From positions 62,001 through 126,000 of the forward strand of contig JOFO01000009.1 in NCBI GenBank assembly GCA_000721275.1: a stretch of DNA of 64,000 nt, read 5' to 3'. The DNA is from Microtetraspora glauca (GTDB taxonomy: Bacteria > Actinomycetota > Actinomycetes > Streptomycetales > Streptomycetaceae). The notes below the pieces were generated by a model. It was given only the letters and a program-made list of their open reading frames with translations, had not been told where the DNA came from and made no database searches. This document shows positions 1-11,480 of this stretch, one piece after another. The number at the start of each line of letters is the position of its first letter. Position 1 is the stretch's first letter. The position numbers were made by a program, and so were the translations under genes.

Positions 1-137
1 AAGGAGTACCTGGCCAGCTTCTACCTGCTGGACTGCGAGTCACTGGAGCGCGCCCAGGCCATCGCCGCGGACATGCCCTTCGCGGACGTCGACCCGGTGG
101 AGCTGTGGCCGGTGCTCCACGAGTCCGCGGCGGACGT

Positions 138-141
<4 letters not shown>
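1..141 (+). CDS. DGPF/YCII-family protein (3' end only)
   Basis: Only the last 46 codons are in the window; the reading frame is open from base 1 and ends in TGA at 139-141. The visible end runs from KEYLASFYLLDC to the terminal WPVLHESAADV, which fits the C-terminus of a YCII/DGPF-type ferredoxin-fold protein. The assignment rests mainly on context: the stop codon overlaps the GTG start of an ECF42-type sigma factor gene, and DGPF genes are the standard partners of ECF42 sigma factors. A complete second copy of the pair lies at 38547-40208. The DGPF motif itself lies outside the window. Confidence 0.75.
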
Positions 142-1382
<1,241 letters not shown>

Positions 1383-1811
1383 GCGGGAGGGGCGCGTACG
1401 GGAATCCGCGCGCCCCCTGCGTGTACCCGGACGTGACGTGGGGTACAGTCTTCGACCCCGATTGGCGGCCCGCCGGGGCCGTATGGCAGACTAGCGGGGT
1501 TGCTCGGTTGAGTGCCGATGCTGCGCGCCTCCCGCCGGGAGGACCGGAAGCGAGTCCCACAGTACTCGTCGCCCCTTCTCAGGGGCGGACGTACGGGAAT
1601 CTTCCGGGAAGCGTCAGCGGGGTACCGGCCAGGCACCCGGTGGGTGTTCTGCCCCCGTTCCGCGGTCCACGGCCCGCACCCCCTTGGTTGGGAAATCCTT
1701 CGGGACTTCTTCGTAGAGGGAGTGCGACACGCCCGACCGCGTGGGTCGGAGGAAGAACGCGAACCCCCCGGGTTCCGGAGCGTTACGAAGAGACAGGACT
1801 ACGAAGTAGCC
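1383..1811 (+). promoter_or_regulatory. Upstream region and structured leader of the S10 operon
   Basis: No gene is seen in these 429 bases. A weak promoter candidate is TTGGCG (1462-1467), 19 bp, CAGACT (1487-1492), which would give a leader of about 310 nt before rpsJ. The leader holds perfect small hairpins: CCTCCC/GGGAGG at 1528-1542, CGCCCCT/AGGGGCG at 1570-1587 and CCGACC/GGTCGG at 1733-1749. Bacterial S10 operons are often autoregulated by ribosomal proteins through their leader; whether this one is cannot be read from sequence alone. No terminator for the preceding sigma gene was recognised. Confidence 0.45.
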
Positions 1812-2120
1812 ATGGCGGGACAGAAGATCCGCATCCGGCTCAAGGCCTACGACCACGAGGTCATCGACTCCTCGGCGAAGAAGATCGTCGAGACGGTGAC
1901 CCGCACTGGTGCGTCGGTCGCGGGCCCGGTGCCGCTGCCCACTGAGAAGAACGTGTACTGCGTCATCAAGTCGCCGCACAAGTACAAGGACTCGCGCGAG
2001 CACTTCGAGATGCGCACGCACAAGCGCCTCATCGACATCCTCGACCCCACGCCGAAGACGGTTGACTCGCTGATGCGTCTCGACCTGCCGGCGGGCGTCG
2101 ACATCGAGATCAAGCTCTGA
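1812..2120 (+). CDS. rpsJ: 30S ribosomal protein S10 (transcription antitermination partner NusE)
   Basis: 102 aa, the usual length, beginning [17 protein letters not shown] and carrying the conserved THKRLIDI segment. It sits in the 30S head and, as NusE, pairs with NusB and NusG in antitermination. It is the first gene of the S10 operon. An ACAGGA-type SD lies about 11 nt before the ATG. rplC follows after 13 nt. Confidence 0.98.
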   Translation: MAGQKIRIRLKAYDHEVIDSSAKKIVETVTRTGASVAGPVPLPTEKNVYCVIKSPHKYKDSREHFEMRTHKRLIDILDPTPKTVDSLMRLDLPAGVDIEIKL

Positions 2121-2133
2121 GGTGACGCGCGAG

Positions 2134-2778
2134 ATGGCTAAGAACATCAAGGGCATCCTGGGCGAGAAGCTCGGCATGACGCAGGTCTGGGACGAGAACA
2201 ACCGGGTCGTCCCGGTGACCGTCGTCAAGGCCGGCCCGAATGTCGTGACCCAGGTGCGTACGAACGACGTCGACGGCTACGAGTCGGTCCAGATCGCCTT
2301 CGGCGAGATCGACCCGCGCAAGGTGAACAAGCCCCTCAAGGGCCACTTCGCCAAGGCCGACGTCACCCCGCGCCGTCACCTTGTCGAGATCCGTACCGCC
2401 GACGCCGGCGAGTACACCCTCGGCCAGGAGATCACCGCCGAGGTCTTCGAGGCGGGCATCAAGGTCGACGTGACCGGCAAGAGCAAGGGCAAGGGCTTCG
2501 CCGGTGCCATGAAGCGCCACAACTTCCGTGGTGGCAAGGCTTCCCACGGTGCCCACCGCGTGCACCGCAAGCCCGGTTCGATCGGTGGCTGCGCCACCCC
2601 GGGCCGCGTCTTCAAGGGCATGCGCATGGCCGGCCGCATGGGCAACGAGCGCGTGACCACCCAGAACCTGACCGTTCACGCCGTTGACGCGGAGAAGGGC
2701 CTGCTGCTCATCAAGGGCGCGGTTCCTGGTCCGAACGGCGGCCTCGTCCTGGTCCGCACCGCGGCCAAGGGGGCCTGA
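2134..2778 (+). CDS. rplC: 50S ribosomal protein L3
   Basis: 214 aa from the ATG at 2134 ([17 protein letters not shown]), the usual actinobacterial start, with GAGGTG as SD 9 nt upstream. An in-frame GTG at 2122 would add four residues but coincides with the SD. The central loop [18 protein letters not shown] reaches towards the peptidyl-transferase centre in the family. The stop is 4 nt before rplD. Confidence 0.98.
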   Translation: MAKNIKGILGEKLGMTQVWDENNRVVPVTVVKAGPNVVTQVRTNDVDGYESVQIAFGEIDPRKVNKPLKGHFAKADVTPRRHLVEIRTADAGEYTLGQEITAEVFEAGIKVDVTGKSKGKGFAGAMKRHNFRGGKASHGAHRVHRKPGSIGGCATPGRVFKGMRMAGRMGNERVTTQNLTVHAVDAEKGLLLIKGAVPGPNGGLVLVRTAAKGA

Positions 2779-2782
2779 GGAT

Positions 2783-3433
2783 ATGAGCACCATTGACATT
2801 CTGTCGCCCTCCGGCGACAAGGCGGGGACCATCGAGCTCCCGGCCGAGATCTTCGACGCCAAGATCAGCGTCCCGCTGATCCACCAGGTCGTCGTCGCGC
2901 AGCTTGCGGCTGCCCGCCAGGGCACCCACAAGACCAAGACGCGCGGCGAGGTCCGCGGTGGTGGCAAGAAGCCGTACCGCCAGAAGGGCACCGGCCGCGC
3001 CCGTCAGGGTTCGACCCGCGCCCCGCAGTTCGCCGGTGGTGGCGTCGTGCACGGTCCCGTGCCGCGTGACTACTCGCAGCGGACCCCCAAGAAGATGAAG
3101 GCCGCCGCCCTCCGCGGTGCCCTCTCCGACCGGGCGAACCACTCCCGCATCCACGTCGTCTCCGGCGTGGTCGAGGGTGACGTCTCCACCAAGGCCGCCA
3201 AGGTCCTGTTCGGCAAGATCTCGGAGCGCAAGAACCTGCTCCTGGTCGCCGAGCGCACCGACGAGGCCGCGTGGCTGTCCGCCCGCAACCTGCCCCAGGT
3301 CCACATCCTGGAGCCGGGCCAGCTGAACACGTACGACGTGATGCGATCCGACGACGTGGTCTTCACCCAGGCCGCCTTCGAGTCCTTCGTGTCTGGCCCC
3401 AAGGCCGACGACAACGAGGGGAACGACGCCTGA
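2783..3433 (+). CDS. rplD: 50S ribosomal protein L4
   Basis: 216 aa, starting [15 protein letters not shown]. The long positively charged loop ([21 protein letters not shown]) that lines the exit tunnel is present at residues about 50-80. In other bacteria L4 represses its own operon by binding the S10 leader. The ATG lies 4 nt after the rplC stop, and the stop overlaps the rplW start by one base. Confidence 0.98.
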   Translation: MSTIDILSPSGDKAGTIELPAEIFDAKISVPLIHQVVVAQLAAARQGTHKTKTRGEVRGGGKKPYRQKGTGRARQGSTRAPQFAGGGVVHGPVPRDYSQRTPKKMKAAALRGALSDRANHSRIHVVSGVVEGDVSTKAAKVLFGKISERKNLLLVAERTDEAAWLSARNLPQVHILEPGQLNTYDVMRSDDVVFTQAAFESFVSGPKADDNEGNDA

Positions 3434-3750
3434 TGGCCGAGATCACCAGCAAGACCTTCACGGACCCGCGCGACGTCCTCGTCAAGCCGGTTGTCTCCGA
3501 GAAGAGCTACGCGCTGCTCGACGAGAACAAGTACACGTTCATCGTCGCGCCGGGCGCCAACAAGACGCAGATCAAGCAGGCCGTCGAGGCGGTCTTCTCG
3601 GTCAAGGTCACCGGGGTCAACACGATCAACCGCCAGGGCAAGCGCAAGCGCACCCGCACCGGTTTCGGCAAGCGCGCCAACACCAAGCGCGCCATCGTGA
3701 CCCTCGCCGAGGGCAACCGAATCGACATCTTCGGCGGCCCGACCGCCTGA
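3433..3750 (+). CDS. rplW: 50S ribosomal protein L23
   Basis: 105 aa, starting [26 protein letters not shown]23 sits at the tunnel exit and docks trigger factor and SRP in characterised ribosomes. The basic loop [15 protein letters not shown] is present. The TGATG overlap with rplD fixes the start and implies translational coupling. Confidence 0.98.
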   Translation: MAEITSKTFTDPRDVLVKPVVSEKSYALLDENKYTFIVAPGANKTQIKQAVEAVFSVKVTGVNTINRQGKRKRTRTGFGKRANTKRAIVTLAEGNRIDIFGGPTA

Positions 3751-3789
3751 CGGCGGTCGAGTCGTCCGATATCGGACGAGGACTGAGAA

Positions 3790-4626
3790 ATGGGTATCCG
3801 CAAGTACAAGCCGACTACGCCGGGCCGCCGTGGCTCCTCCGTAGCCGACTTCGTCGAGATCACGCGGTCCACGCCGGAGAAGTCGCTGGTCCGCCCCCTG
3901 CACAGCAAGGGCGGCCGTAACAACACCGGTCGTGTGACCGTCCGTCACCAGGGCGGTGGCCACAAGCGCGCCTACCGCGTGATCGACTTCCGTCGTCACG
4001 ACAAGGACGGCGTGCCGGCCAAGGTCGCTCACATCGAGTACGACCCCAACCGCACCGCGCGCATCGCGCTGCTCCACTACGCGGACGGCGAGAAGCGCTA
4101 CATCATCGCTCCCAAGGGTCTGACGCAGGGTGACCGCGTCGAGAACGGCCCGGGCGCGGACATCAAGCCCGGCAACAACCTGGCCCTCCGCAACATCCCG
4201 GTCGGTACCACGATCCACGCGATCGAGCTCCGTCCCGGCGGTGGCGCCAAGTTCGCCCGCTCCGCGGGTGCCTCCGTGCAGCTGCTGGCGAAGGAGGGCA
4301 CCATGGCCCACCTCCGCATGCCCTCCGGTGAGATCCGTCTCGTCGACGCCCGCTGCCGCGCCACCATCGGCGAGGTCGGCAACGCCGAGCAGTCGAACAT
4401 CAACTGGGGCAAGGCCGGCCGCAAGCGCTGGCTGGGCGTTCGCCCGACCGTTCGCGGTGTGGCGATGAACCCGGTTGACCACCCGCACGGTGGTGGTGAG
4501 GGCAAGACCTCCGGTGGTCGCCACCCGGTCTCCCCGTGGGGTCAGAAGGAGGGTCGTACTCGTTCGCCGAAGAAGGCTTCGAACAAGTACATCGTCCGCC
4601 GCCGCAAGACGAACAAGAAGCGCTAG
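3790..4626 (+). CDS. rplB: 50S ribosomal protein L2
   Basis: 278 aa, full length. The C-terminal signature with the conserved histidine ([14 protein letters not shown]) is at residues about 226-239, the region required for peptidyl-transferase assembly. The start is ATG ([15 protein letters not shown]), preceded by GAGGAC within a 39-nt gap after rplW that contains the short inverted motif TCCGATATCGGA. Confidence 0.98.
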   Translation: MGIRKYKPTTPGRRGSSVADFVEITRSTPEKSLVRPLHSKGGRNNTGRVTVRHQGGGHKRAYRVIDFRRHDKDGVPAKVAHIEYDPNRTARIALLHYADGEKRYIIAPKGLTQGDRVENGPGADIKPGNNLALRNIPVGTTIHAIELRPGGGAKFARSAGASVQLLAKEGTMAHLRMPSGEIRLVDARCRATIGEVGNAEQSNINWGKAGRKRWLGVRPTVRGVAMNPVDHPHGGGEGKTSGGRHPVSPWGQKEGRTRSPKKASNKYIVRRRKTNKKR

Positions 4627-4638
4627 GAGCGGGTTTAG

Positions 4639-4920
4639 ATGCCGCGCAGTCTCAAGAAGGGGCCCTTCGTCGACGACCACCTGATCAAGAAGGTGGACGC
4701 CCAGAACGAAGCCGGCACCAAGAACGTCATCAAGACCTGGTCCCGTCGCTCCATGATCATCCCGGCGATGCTCGGGCACACGATCGCGGTGCACAACGGC
4801 AAGACCCACGTCCCGGTGTTCGTCACCGAGTCGATGGTCGGGCACAAGCTCGGCGAGTTCTCGCCGACGCGTACCTTCCGGGGTCACGTCAAGGAAGACC
4901 GGAAGTCGAAGCGCCGCTAG
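4639..4920 (+). CDS. rpsS: 30S ribosomal protein S19
   Basis: 93 aa, the standard length, starting [15 protein letters not shown]. It is a 30S head protein at the A-site finger/intersubunit side. An SD (GGAGCGGG) precedes the ATG in the 12-nt gap after rplB. Confidence 0.98.
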   Translation: MPRSLKKGPFVDDHLIKKVDAQNEAGTKNVIKTWSRRSMIIPAMLGHTIAVHNGKTHVPVFVTESMVGHKLGEFSPTRTFRGHVKEDRKSKRR

Positions 4921-4963
4921 TAGCGGATCGCATTCAGACACGTAAGTAACTGAAGGGACAACC

Positions 4964-5311
4964 ATGGAAGCCAGGGCCCAGGCGCGGTACATCCGCGTCA
5001 CGCCCATGAAGGCCCGCCGCGTGGTGGACCTGATCCGTGGCATGGATGCCACGGAGGCTCAGGCTGTTCTGCGATTCGCTCCGCAGGCAGCCTCCGTGCC
5101 GGTCGGCAAGGTGCTCGACAGCGCCATCGCCAACGCCGCGCACAACTACGACCACACGGACGCCTCTTCGCTGTTCATCAGCGAGGCGTACGTCGACGAG
5201 GGCCCGACCCTGAAGCGGTTCCGTCCGCGCGCCCAGGGCCGTGCCTACCGGATCCGCAAGCGGACCAGCCACATCACCGTGGTCGTCAGCAGCAAGGAAG
5301 GAACCCGGTAA
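4964..5311 (+). CDS. rplV: 50S ribosomal protein L22
   Basis: 115 aa, with the typical [26 protein letters not shown] start. Its beta-hairpin ([18 protein letters not shown]) narrows the nascent-peptide tunnel and is where macrolide-resistance changes map in other bacteria. AAGGGA is the SD. The stop overlaps the rpsC start (TAATG). Confidence 0.98.
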   Translation: MEARAQARYIRVTPMKARRVVDLIRGMDATEAQAVLRFAPQAASVPVGKVLDSAIANAAHNYDHTDASSLFISEAYVDEGPTLKRFRPRAQGRAYRIRKRTSHITVVVSSKEGTR

Positions 5312-6141
5312 TGGGCCAGAAGGTTAACCCGCATGGGTTCCGGCTCGGCATCACCACGGACTTCAAGTCCCGCTGGTACGCCGACAAGCTGTACAAGGAC
5401 TACGTCAAGGAAGACGTCGCCATCCGCCGGATGCTGACGTCCGGCATGGAGCGCGCCGGCATCTCGAAGGTGGAGATCGAGCGCACCCGTGACCGTGTCC
5501 GCGTGGACATCCACACCGCTCGTCCGGGCATCGTCATCGGTCGCCGCGGCGCCGAGGCCGACAAGATCCGCGGCCAGCTGGAGAAGCTGACCGGCAAGCA
5601 GGTCCAGCTGAACATCCTCGAGGTCAAGAACCCCGAGGTCGACGCTCAGCTCGTGGCCCAGGCCGTCGCCGAGCAGCTCTCCTCCCGCGTCTCCTTCCGT
5701 CGGGCCATGCGCAAGAGCATGCAGTCCGCCATGAAGGCCGGCGCCAAGGGCATCAAGATCCAGTGCGGTGGCCGCCTCGGCGGCGCCGAGATGTCCCGCT
5801 CGGAGTTCTACCGCGAGGGCCGTGTGCCGCTGCACACGCTCCGCGCGAACGTCGAGTACGGCTTCTTCGAGGCCAAGACGACCTTCGGCCGCATCGGCGT
5901 GAAGGTCTGGATCTACAAGGGCGACGTCAAGAACATCGCCGAGGTCCGCGCCGAGAACGCCGCCGCCCGCGCCGGCAACCGTCCGGCCCGTGGCGGTGCT
6001 GACCGCCCGGCCGGCCGCGGTGGCCGCGGTGGCGAGCGTGGCGGTCGCGGTCGCAAGCCGCAGTCGGCTCCCGCTGCCGAGGCCCCCAAGGCCGAGGCCG
6101 CCGCCGCTCCGGCTGCCGAGAGCACCGGAACGGAGGCCTGA
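5311..6141 (+). CDS. rpsC: 30S ribosomal protein S3 with Arg/Gly-rich tail
   Basis: 276 aa. The KH domain with its GXXG-type loop ([16 protein letters not shown]) is near residues 69-85, and the C-terminal S3 domain follows. After about residue 215 comes a tail first rich in Arg/Gly ([13 protein letters not shown]) and then Ala/Pro/Glu ([18 protein letters not shown]). E. coli S3 stops near 233 residues. The tail is low complexity and probably flexible near the mRNA entry site. The start overlaps the rplV stop by one base. Confidence 0.97.
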   Translation: MGQKVNPHGFRLGITTDFKSRWYADKLYKDYVKEDVAIRRMLTSGMERAGISKVEIERTRDRVRVDIHTARPGIVIGRRGAEADKIRGQLEKLTGKQVQLNILEVKNPEVDAQLVAQAVAEQLSSRVSFRRAMRKSMQSAMKAGAKGIKIQCGGRLGGAEMSRSEFYREGRVPLHTLRANVEYGFFEAKTTFGRIGVKVWIYKGDVKNIAEVRAENAAARAGNRPARGGADRPAGRGGRGGERGGRGRKPQSAPAAEAPKAEAAAAPAAESTGTEA

Positions 6142-6146
6142 CCGAA

Positions 6147-6566
6147 ATGCTGATCCCCCGTAGGGTCAAGCACCGCAAGCAGCACCACCCGAAGCGCAAT
6201 GGCATGTCCAAGGGTGGCACGCAGGTTGCGTTCGGCGAGTACGGCATTCAGGCCCTCACCCCGGCCTACGTGACCAACCGCCAGATCGAGGCCGCGCGTA
6301 TCGCGATGACCCGCCACATCAAGCGTGGCGGCAAGGTCTGGATCAACATCTACCCGGACCGCCCGCTCACGAAGAAGCCTGCCGAGACCCGCATGGGTTC
6401 CGGTAAGGGTTCCCCGGAGTGGTGGATCGCGAACGTCAAGCCCGGTCGGGTGATGTTCGAGCTGTCCTACCCGAACGAGAAGATCGCGCGTGAGGCTCTG
6501 ACTCGTGCGGCTCACAAGCTGCCGATGAAGTGCAAGATCGTTAAGCGCGAGGCAGGTGAGCTGTGA
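6147..6566 (+). CDS. rplP: 50S ribosomal protein L16
   Basis: 139 aa, starting [24 protein letters not shown]. It organises the A-site region of the 50S. The motif [23 protein letters not shown] is intact. The TGA overlaps the rpmC ATG by one base (TGATG). Confidence 0.98.
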   Translation: MLIPRRVKHRKQHHPKRNGMSKGGTQVAFGEYGIQALTPAYVTNRQIEAARIAMTRHIKRGGKVWINIYPDRPLTKKPAETRMGSGKGSPEWWIANVKPGRVMFELSYPNEKIAREALTRAAHKLPMKCKIVKREAGEL

Positions 6567-6790
6567 TGTCGGCCGGTACCAAGGCGTCCGAGCTGCGCGA
6601 GCTGGGCAACGAGGAGCTTGTCGCCAAGCTCCGCGAGGCCAAGGAAGAGCTGTTCAACCTCCGCTTCCAGGCGGCGACGGGTCAGCTCGAGAACCACGGC
6701 CGTCTGCGGGCGGTCCGTAAGGACATCGCCCGGATCTACACCCTCATGCGTGAGCGTGAGCTCGGCATTGAGACGGTGGAGAACGCCTGA
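6566..6790 (+). CDS. rpmC: 50S ribosomal protein L29
   Basis: 74 aa from the ATG at 6566 ([18 protein letters not shown]). An in-frame GTG one codon earlier is less likely because the ATG forms the usual stop/start overlap with rplP. It is a two-helix protein at the tunnel exit next to L23. The stop overlaps the rpsQ start. Confidence 0.97.
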   Translation: MSAGTKASELRELGNEELVAKLREAKEELFNLRFQAATGQLENHGRLRAVRKDIARIYTLMRERELGIETVENA

Positions 6791-7071
6791 TGAGCGAGAG
6801 CAACGTGACTGAGAAGACGGAGCGCAACGCCCGCAAGGTCCGCGAGGGCCTGGTCGTCAGCGACAAGATGGACAAGACCGTCGTCGTCGCCGTCGAGGAC
6901 CGCGTCAAGCACGCGCTGTACGGCAAGGTCATCCGCCGTACCAACAAGCTCAAGGCTCACGACGAGCAGAACGCCGCCGGCATCGGTGACCGCGTCCTCC
7001 TGATGGAGACCCGGAAGCTGTCGGCGACGAAGCACTGGCGCGTCGTCGAGATCCTCGAGAAGGCCAAGTAA
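6790..7071 (+). CDS. rpsQ: 30S ribosomal protein S17
   Basis: 93 aa OB-fold protein with a short charged N-terminal extension ([20 protein letters not shown]) before the core motif [14 protein letters not shown]. It is the last gene before the hairpin-bearing gap that separates the S10 and spc blocks. The start overlaps rpmC (TGATG). Confidence 0.98.
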   Translation: MSESNVTEKTERNARKVREGLVVSDKMDKTVVVAVEDRVKHALYGKVIRRTNKLKAHDEQNAAGIGDRVLLMETRKLSATKHWRVVEILEKAK

Positions 7072-7076
7072 TCCCT

Positions 7077-7140
7077 CCTAGGGGGACCCCCTAGGAACAG
7101 TTCCGCCAGGCTCGGCAGGGGCACTCCGGTGCCCCTGCCG
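7077..7140 (+). terminator. Two perfect hairpins between rpsQ and rplN
   Basis: The first is CCTAGGGGG/CCCCCTAGG (7077-7095), 9-bp arms around a single A, starting 5 nt after the rpsQ stop. The second has 12-bp perfect arms, CGGCAGGGGCAC (7113-7124) and GTGCCCCTGCCG (7129-7140), with a TCCG loop. Neither has a T-run. They mark the S10/spc boundary and may act as a partial terminator, an attenuator or an RNA-processing site. Confidence 0.6.
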
Positions 7141-7168
7141 GGAACCGGCAGACAATCAGGAGATAGAC

Positions 7169-7537
7169 GTGATCCAGCAGGAGTCGCGACTTCGCGTCGC
7201 CGACAACACTGGTGCCAAGGAGATCCTTTGCATCCGTGTTCTCGGTGGCTCGGGTCGCCGCTACGCGGGCATCGGTGACGTCATCGTCGCCACCGTCAAG
7301 GACGCGATCCCCGGTGGCAACGTGAAGAAGGGTGACGTCGTCAAGGCGGTCATCGTTCGCACCGTCAAGGAGCGCCGCCGCCAGGACGGCTCGTACATCC
7401 GCTTCGACGAGAACGCCGCCGTCATTCTGAAGAACGACGGCGACCCTCGCGGCACCCGTATCTTCGGCCCCGTCGGCCGTGAGCTGCGCGAGAAGAAGTT
7501 CATGAAGATCATCTCGCTCGCGCCGGAGGTGCTGTAA
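7169..7537 (+). CDS. rplN: 50S ribosomal protein L14
   Basis: 122 aa, starting at GTG ([27 protein letters not shown]). It forms an intersubunit bridge and is the binding site of RsfS in other bacteria. CAGGAG lies 9 nt upstream as SD. It is the first gene of the spc block here. Confidence 0.98.
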   Translation: MIQQESRLRVADNTGAKEILCIRVLGGSGRRYAGIGDVIVATVKDAIPGGNVKKGDVVKAVIVRTVKERRRQDGSYIRFDENAAVILKNDGDPRGTRIFGPVGRELREKKFMKIISLAPEVL

Positions 7538-7539
7538 GC

Positions 7540-7851
7540 ATGAAGATCAAGAAGGGCGACCTGGTTCAGGTCATCACCGGCAAGGACAAGGGCAAGCAGG
7601 GCAAGGTCATCGCGGCCATGCCGGCGGAGAACCGTGTCCTCGTCGAGGGTGTCAACCGGGTCAAGAAGCACACGAAGGCCGGCCCGAACCAGGCCGGCGG
7701 CATCGTGACCACCGAGGCGCCGGTCCACGTCTCCAACGTCCAGCTGGTCGTGGAGAAGGACGGCAAGAAGGTCGTCACGCGTGTCGGTTACCGCTTCGAC
7801 GACGAGGGCAACAAGATCCGCGTTGCCAAGCGGACGGGTGAGGACATCTGA
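7540..7851 (+). CDS. rplX: 50S ribosomal protein L24
   Basis: 103 aa with the KOW motif near the N-terminus ([20 protein letters not shown]). It initiates 50S assembly. The TGA overlaps the rplE ATG by one base. Confidence 0.98.
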   Translation: MKIKKGDLVQVITGKDKGKQGKVIAAMPAENRVLVEGVNRVKKHTKAGPNQAGGIVTTEAPVHVSNVQLVVEKDGKKVVTRVGYRFDDEGNKIRVAKRTGEDI

Positions 7852-8405
7852 TGGCTACCACCACTCCGCGTCTCAAGACGAAGTACCGCGAGGAGATCGC
7901 GGGCAAGCTGCGTGACGAGTTCCAGTACGAGAACGTCATGCAGATCCCCGGCCTCGTGAAGATCGTGGTCAACATGGGTGTCGGCGACGCCGCCCGTGAC
8001 TCGAAGCTGATCGAGGGCGCCATCCGCGACCTCACCACGATCACCGGTCAGAAGCCGGCCGTCACCAAGGCCCGCAAGTCCATCGCGCAGTTCAAGCTGC
8101 GCGAGGGTCAGCCGATCGGTGCCCACGTCACGCTCCGTGGCGACCGCATGTGGGAGTTCCTGGACCGCACCCTGTCGCTCGCGCTGCCGCGCATCCGCGA
8201 CTTCCGCGGCCTGTCCCCGAAGCAGTTCGACGGCCGTGGCAACTACACCTTCGGTCTCACGGAGCAGGTCATGTTCCACGAGATCGACCAGGACAAGATC
8301 GACCGTGTCCGGGGTATGGACATCACCGTGGTCACCACGGCGACCAACGACGACGAGGGCCGTGCCCTTCTGCGTCACCTCGGCTTCCCGTTCAAGGAGG
8401 CGTAA
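7851..8405 (+). CDS. rplE: 50S ribosomal protein L5
   Basis: 184 aa. The conserved segments [19 protein letters not shown] and [13 protein letters not shown] are present. It binds 5S rRNA in the central protuberance. It overlaps the rplX stop and is followed 5 nt later by the small S14 gene. Confidence 0.98.
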   Translation: MATTTPRLKTKYREEIAGKLRDEFQYENVMQIPGLVKIVVNMGVGDAARDSKLIEGAIRDLTTITGQKPAVTKARKSIAQFKLREGQPIGAHVTLRGDRMWEFLDRTLSLALPRIRDFRGLSPKQFDGRGNYTFGLTEQVMFHEIDQDKIDRVRGMDITVVTTATNDDEGRALLRHLGFPFKEA

Positions 8406-8410
8406 GCGAG

Positions 8411-8596
8411 ATGGCGAAGAAGGCTCTCATCGCGAAGGCTGCCCGTAAGCCCAAGTTCGGTGTGCGTGCGTACACCCGCTGCCAGCGCTGCGGTCGCCCC
8501 CACTCCGTGTACCGCAAGTTCGGCCTGTGCCGCGTGTGCCTCCGTGAGATGGCTCACCGTGGCGAGCTGCCGGGCGTGACCAAGAGCTCCTGGTAA
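8411..8596 (+). CDS. rpsZ: 30S ribosomal protein S14, zinc-binding type
   Basis: 61 aa, starting [24 protein letters not shown]. Two Cys pairs (CQRC is preceded by YTR; CRVC follows FGL) form the C-X2-C...C-X2-C zinc site of the short S14 class. In streptomycetes a zinc-free S14 paralogue is usually encoded elsewhere under Zur control; this operon copy is the zinc form. An SD (GGAGGCGTAAGCGAG) overlaps the end of rplE. Confidence 0.97.
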   Translation: MAKKALIAKAARKPKFGVRAYTRCQRCGRPHSVYRKFGLCRVCLREMAHRGELPGVTKSSW

Positions 8597-8818
8597 TTCC
8601 CCCTCGCCCTCTGGGCGTTGGGAACGACAGGAGTCTCTCGGTAGGCATTGGGCCGGCGGAGGCCCGACCCGGCATGCCGTAGGCTTGAAGGGTTGGGCGT
8701 CCGCCGCCCGTACGACTTACTACGCCGTAGGTCCACCGCACCGCACCCGCCCCGTCTCGGATCGGGGAGAGGGATGGTGCACCAGGAAACCCCGGCGAGA
8801 GAGGCCGAAGGCCAATTC

Positions 8819-9217
8819 ATGACCATGACTGATCCGATCGCAGACATGCTCACGCGTCTGCGTAACGCGAACTCGGCGTACCACGACTCCGTGACGATGC
8901 CGCACAGCAAGATCAAGTCTCACATCGCGGAAATCCTCCAGCAGGAGGGCTTCATCACGGGCTGGAAGGTCGAGGACGCCGAGGTCGGCAAGAACCTCGT
9001 CATCGACCTCAAGTTCGGTCCGAACCGTGAGCGCTCCATCGCGGGCATCAAGCGGATCTCGAAGCCGGGCCTCCGGGTTTACGCGAAGTCCACCAACCTG
9101 CCGAAGGTCCTCGGCGGCCTGGGCGTGGCGATCATCTCCACGTCCCACGGTCTCCTGACCGGCCAGCAGGCGCAGAAGAAGGGCGTGGGTGGGGAAGTCC
9201 TCGCCTACGTCTGGTAG
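8819..9217 (+). CDS. rpsH: 30S ribosomal protein S8
   Basis: 132 aa from the ATG at 8819 ([21 protein letters not shown]), the family-typical length. The frame stays open upstream to 8648 but that part shows no S8 similarity. The conserved [26 protein letters not shown] end is intact. In E. coli S8 represses the spc operon. The 222-nt gap before it has no recognised gene or convincing promoter. Confidence 0.97.
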   Translation: MTMTDPIADMLTRLRNANSAYHDSVTMPHSKIKSHIAEILQQEGFITGWKVEDAEVGKNLVIDLKFGPNRERSIAGIKRISKPGLRVYAKSTNLPKVLGGLGVAIISTSHGLLTGQQAQKKGVGGEVLAYVW

Positions 9218-9237
9218 TCGGGAACGGAGGAATAGCA

Positions 9238-9777
9238 ATGTCGCGAATCGGCAAGCTCCCCATCACGGTTCCCGCCGGCGTGGACGTCACCATCGAGGGC
9301 CGCACGGTCACGGTGAAGGGTTCCAAGGGCACCCTGAGCCACACCGTCGCCGCGCCGATCGAGATCGTTAAGGGCGAGGACGGCGTTCTGAACGTCACCC
9401 GTCCGAACGACGAGCGTCAGAACAAGGCCCTCCACGGCCTGTCCCGCACGCTGGTGGCCAACATGATCACCGGTGTGACCACGGGATACACGAAGGCGCT
9501 CGAGATCAGCGGTGTCGGTTACCGCGTGGCCGCGAAGGGCTCCAGCCTGGAGTTCCAGCTCGGCTACAGCCACCCGATCCTGGTGGAGGCCCCCGAGGGC
9601 ATCTCCTTCAAGGTCGAGTCGCCGACCAAGTTCTCGGTCGAGGGCATCGACAAGCAGAAGGTCGGCGAGGTCGCCGCGAACATCCGCAAGCTGCGGAAGC
9701 CCGACCCGTACAAGGCCAAGGGCGTCAAGTACGCGGGCGAGGTCATCCGCCGCAAGGTCGGAAAGGCTGGTAAGTAA
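9238..9777 (+). CDS. rplF: 50S ribosomal protein L6
   Basis: 179 aa, [21 protein letters not shown], with the C-terminal signature [19 protein letters not shown]. It lies near the sarcin-ricin loop and the factor-binding site. GGAGGAATAGC gives a good SD before the ATG. Confidence 0.98.
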   Translation: MSRIGKLPITVPAGVDVTIEGRTVTVKGSKGTLSHTVAAPIEIVKGEDGVLNVTRPNDERQNKALHGLSRTLVANMITGVTTGYTKALEISGVGYRVAAKGSSLEFQLGYSHPILVEAPEGISFKVESPTKFSVEGIDKQKVGEVAANIRKLRKPDPYKAKGVKYAGEVIRRKVGKAGK

Positions 9778-9780
9778 GCC

Positions 9781-10164
9781 ATGGCATACGGTGTCAAGAT
9801 CGCCAAGGGCGACGCTTACAAGCGCGCCGCGAAGGCGCGCCGTCACCTGCGCATCCGTAAGAACGTGTCGGGTACGGCGGAGCGTCCGCGTCTCGTCGTG
9901 ACGCGCACGAACCGCGGTATCACCGCGCAGGTCATCGACGACCTCAAGGGTCACACCGTGGCGTCGGCCTCCCACCTGGACGCTTCCGTCCGCGGTGGCG
10001 AGGGCGACAAGTCCTCGGTGGCCCAGAAGGTCGGCGCCCTGGTCGCCGAGCGCGCCAAGGCCGCCGGTGTCGAGGCCGTCGTGTTCGACCGTGGTGGCAA
10101 CAGGTACGCCGGGCGCATTGCCGCTCTGGCTGACGCCGCCCGCGAAGCCGGGCTGAAGTTCTAA
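9781..10164 (+). CDS. rplR: 50S ribosomal protein L18
   Basis: 127 aa 5S-rRNA-binding protein, starting [22 protein letters not shown], with the C-terminal [23 protein letters not shown] motif. The start is 3 nt after the rplF stop. Confidence 0.98.
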   Translation: MAYGVKIAKGDAYKRAAKARRHLRIRKNVSGTAERPRLVVTRTNRGITAQVIDDLKGHTVASASHLDASVRGGEGDKSSVAQKVGALVAERAKAAGVEAVVFDRGGNRYAGRIAALADAAREAGLKF

Positions 10165-10209
10165 GCCCCGGTTCCGGGACTAACGGACGTAACAGAGAGA
10201 GGTATTCCA

Positions 10210-10815
10210 ATGGCTGGACCCCAGCGCCGCGGCAGCGGTGCCGGTGGCGGCGAGCGGCGGGACCGGAAGGGCCGCGACGGTGGCGCTGCCGCCGCCGAGA
10301 AGACCGCGTACGTTGAGCGCGTAGTCGCGATCAACCGCGTCGCCAAGGTTGTCAAGGGTGGTCGTCGTTTCAGCTTCACCGCGCTGGTCGTGGTGGGCGA
10401 CGGTGACGGCACCGTGGGTGTCGGTTACGGCAAGGCCAAGGAGGTGCCGGCCGCCATCGCCAAGGGTGTGGAGGAGGCCAAGAAGCACTTCTTCAAGGTT
10501 CCCCGTATCCAGGGCACCATCCCGCACCCCATCCAGGGTGAGAAGGCCGCGGGCGTCGTCCTGCTCAAGCCTGCTTCCCCCGGTACCGGTGTGATCGCCG
10601 GTGGCCCGGTGCGCGCGGTTCTCGAGTGCGCCGGCGTTCACGACATCCTGTCGAAGTCGCTCGGCTCCGACAACGCGATCAACATCGTGCACGCGACCGT
10701 GGAGGCCCTGAAGGGCCTGCAGCGTCCCGAGGAGATCGCGGCCCGCCGCGGTCTGCCGCTCGAGGACGTCGCCCCCGCGGCTCTGCTTCGTGCGCGTGCT
10801 GGGGCGGGTGCGTAA
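10210..10815 (+). CDS. rpsE: 30S ribosomal protein S5
   Basis: 201 aa, longer than the 167-residue E. coli protein because of a Gly/Arg-rich N-terminal extension (about 30 residues, [20 protein letters not shown]) and a short Ala-rich end. The double-stranded RNA-binding segment ([19 protein letters not shown]) is intact; S5 affects decoding fidelity. GAGAGAGG is the SD. The stop overlaps rpmD (TAATG). Confidence 0.98.
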   Translation: MAGPQRRGSGAGGGERRDRKGRDGGAAAAEKTAYVERVVAINRVAKVVKGGRRFSFTALVVVGDGDGTVGVGYGKAKEVPAAIAKGVEEAKKHFFKVPRIQGTIPHPIQGEKAAGVVLLKPASPGTGVIAGGPVRAVLECAGVHDILSKSLGSDNAINIVHATVEALKGLQRPEEIAARRGLPLEDVAPAALLRARAGAGA

Positions 10816-10997
10816 TGGCTCGCCTCAAGATCACGCAGACGAAGTCGTACATCGGCAGCAAGCAGAACCACCGCGACACGCTGCGTTCGCTCGGGCTCAA
10901 GCGCCTGAACGACGTGGTCGTCAAGGAGGACCGTCCCGAGTTCCGCGGCATGGTGCACACCGTCCGCCACCTCGTGACGGTTGAGGAGGTCGACTGA
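10815..10997 (+). CDS. rpmD: 50S ribosomal protein L30
   Basis: 60 aa, [21 protein letters not shown], the usual size. The start overlaps the rpsE stop by one base, and the stop is 2 nt before the rplO start. The conserved [15 protein letters not shown] end is present. Confidence 0.97.
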   Translation: MARLKITQTKSYIGSKQNHRDTLRSLGLKRLNDVVVKEDRPEFRGMVHTVRHLVTVEEVD

Positions 10998-10999
10998 TC

Positions 11000-11455
11000 A
11001 TGGCGGAGAACAACCCGCTCAAGATCCACAACCTCCGTCCCGCCCCGGGCGCCAAGACCGCCAAGACCCGTGTGGGTCGTGGTGAGGCGTCGAAGGGTAA
11101 GACGGCCGGTCGTGGTACCAAGGGCACCAAGGCCCGCTACCAGGTTCCGGAGCGCTTCGAGGGTGGGCAGATGCCCCTCCACATGCGCCTCCCGAAGCTC
11201 AAGGGCTTCAAGAACCCGTTCCGCACCGAGTACCAGGTCGTGAACCTGGACAAGCTGGCCGCGCTCTACCCGCAGGGTGGCGAGGTCACGGTGGCCGACC
11301 TGGTCGCCAAGGGTGCGGTTCGTAAGAACCAGCTCGTCAAGGTGCTCGGCACCGGCGAGGTCTCCGTGGCGCTGCAGGTGACGGTCGACGCCGTCTCCGG
11401 CTCCGCCAAGGAGAAGATCGCCGCCGCCGGCGGCACCGTCACCGAGCTCGTCTGA
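11000..11455 (+). CDS. rplO: 50S ribosomal protein L15
   Basis: 151 aa. The Gly/Lys-rich N-terminal extension ([18 protein letters not shown]) threads into 23S rRNA in known structures. The signature [18 protein letters not shown] is present. It is the last gene before a strong hairpin. Confidence 0.98.
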   Translation: MAENNPLKIHNLRPAPGAKTAKTRVGRGEASKGKTAGRGTKGTKARYQVPERFEGGQMPLHMRLPKLKGFKNPFRTEYQVVNLDKLAALYPQGGEVTVADLVAKGAVRKNQLVKVLGTGEVSVALQVTVDAVSGSAKEKIAAAGGTVTELV

Positions 11456-11480
11456 GACGACTCGATGGCATGAACATCCG

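Noticed and set aside
3070..5052. 660-codon minus-strand frame across L4-L22
   Set aside because: Antisense to overlapping ribosomal protein genes whose frames are certain.
8684..8716. Promoter for rpsH from TTGAAG and TACGAC
   Set aside because: The spacing is 20 bp and the -10 is poor; rpsH is more likely expressed by read-through.
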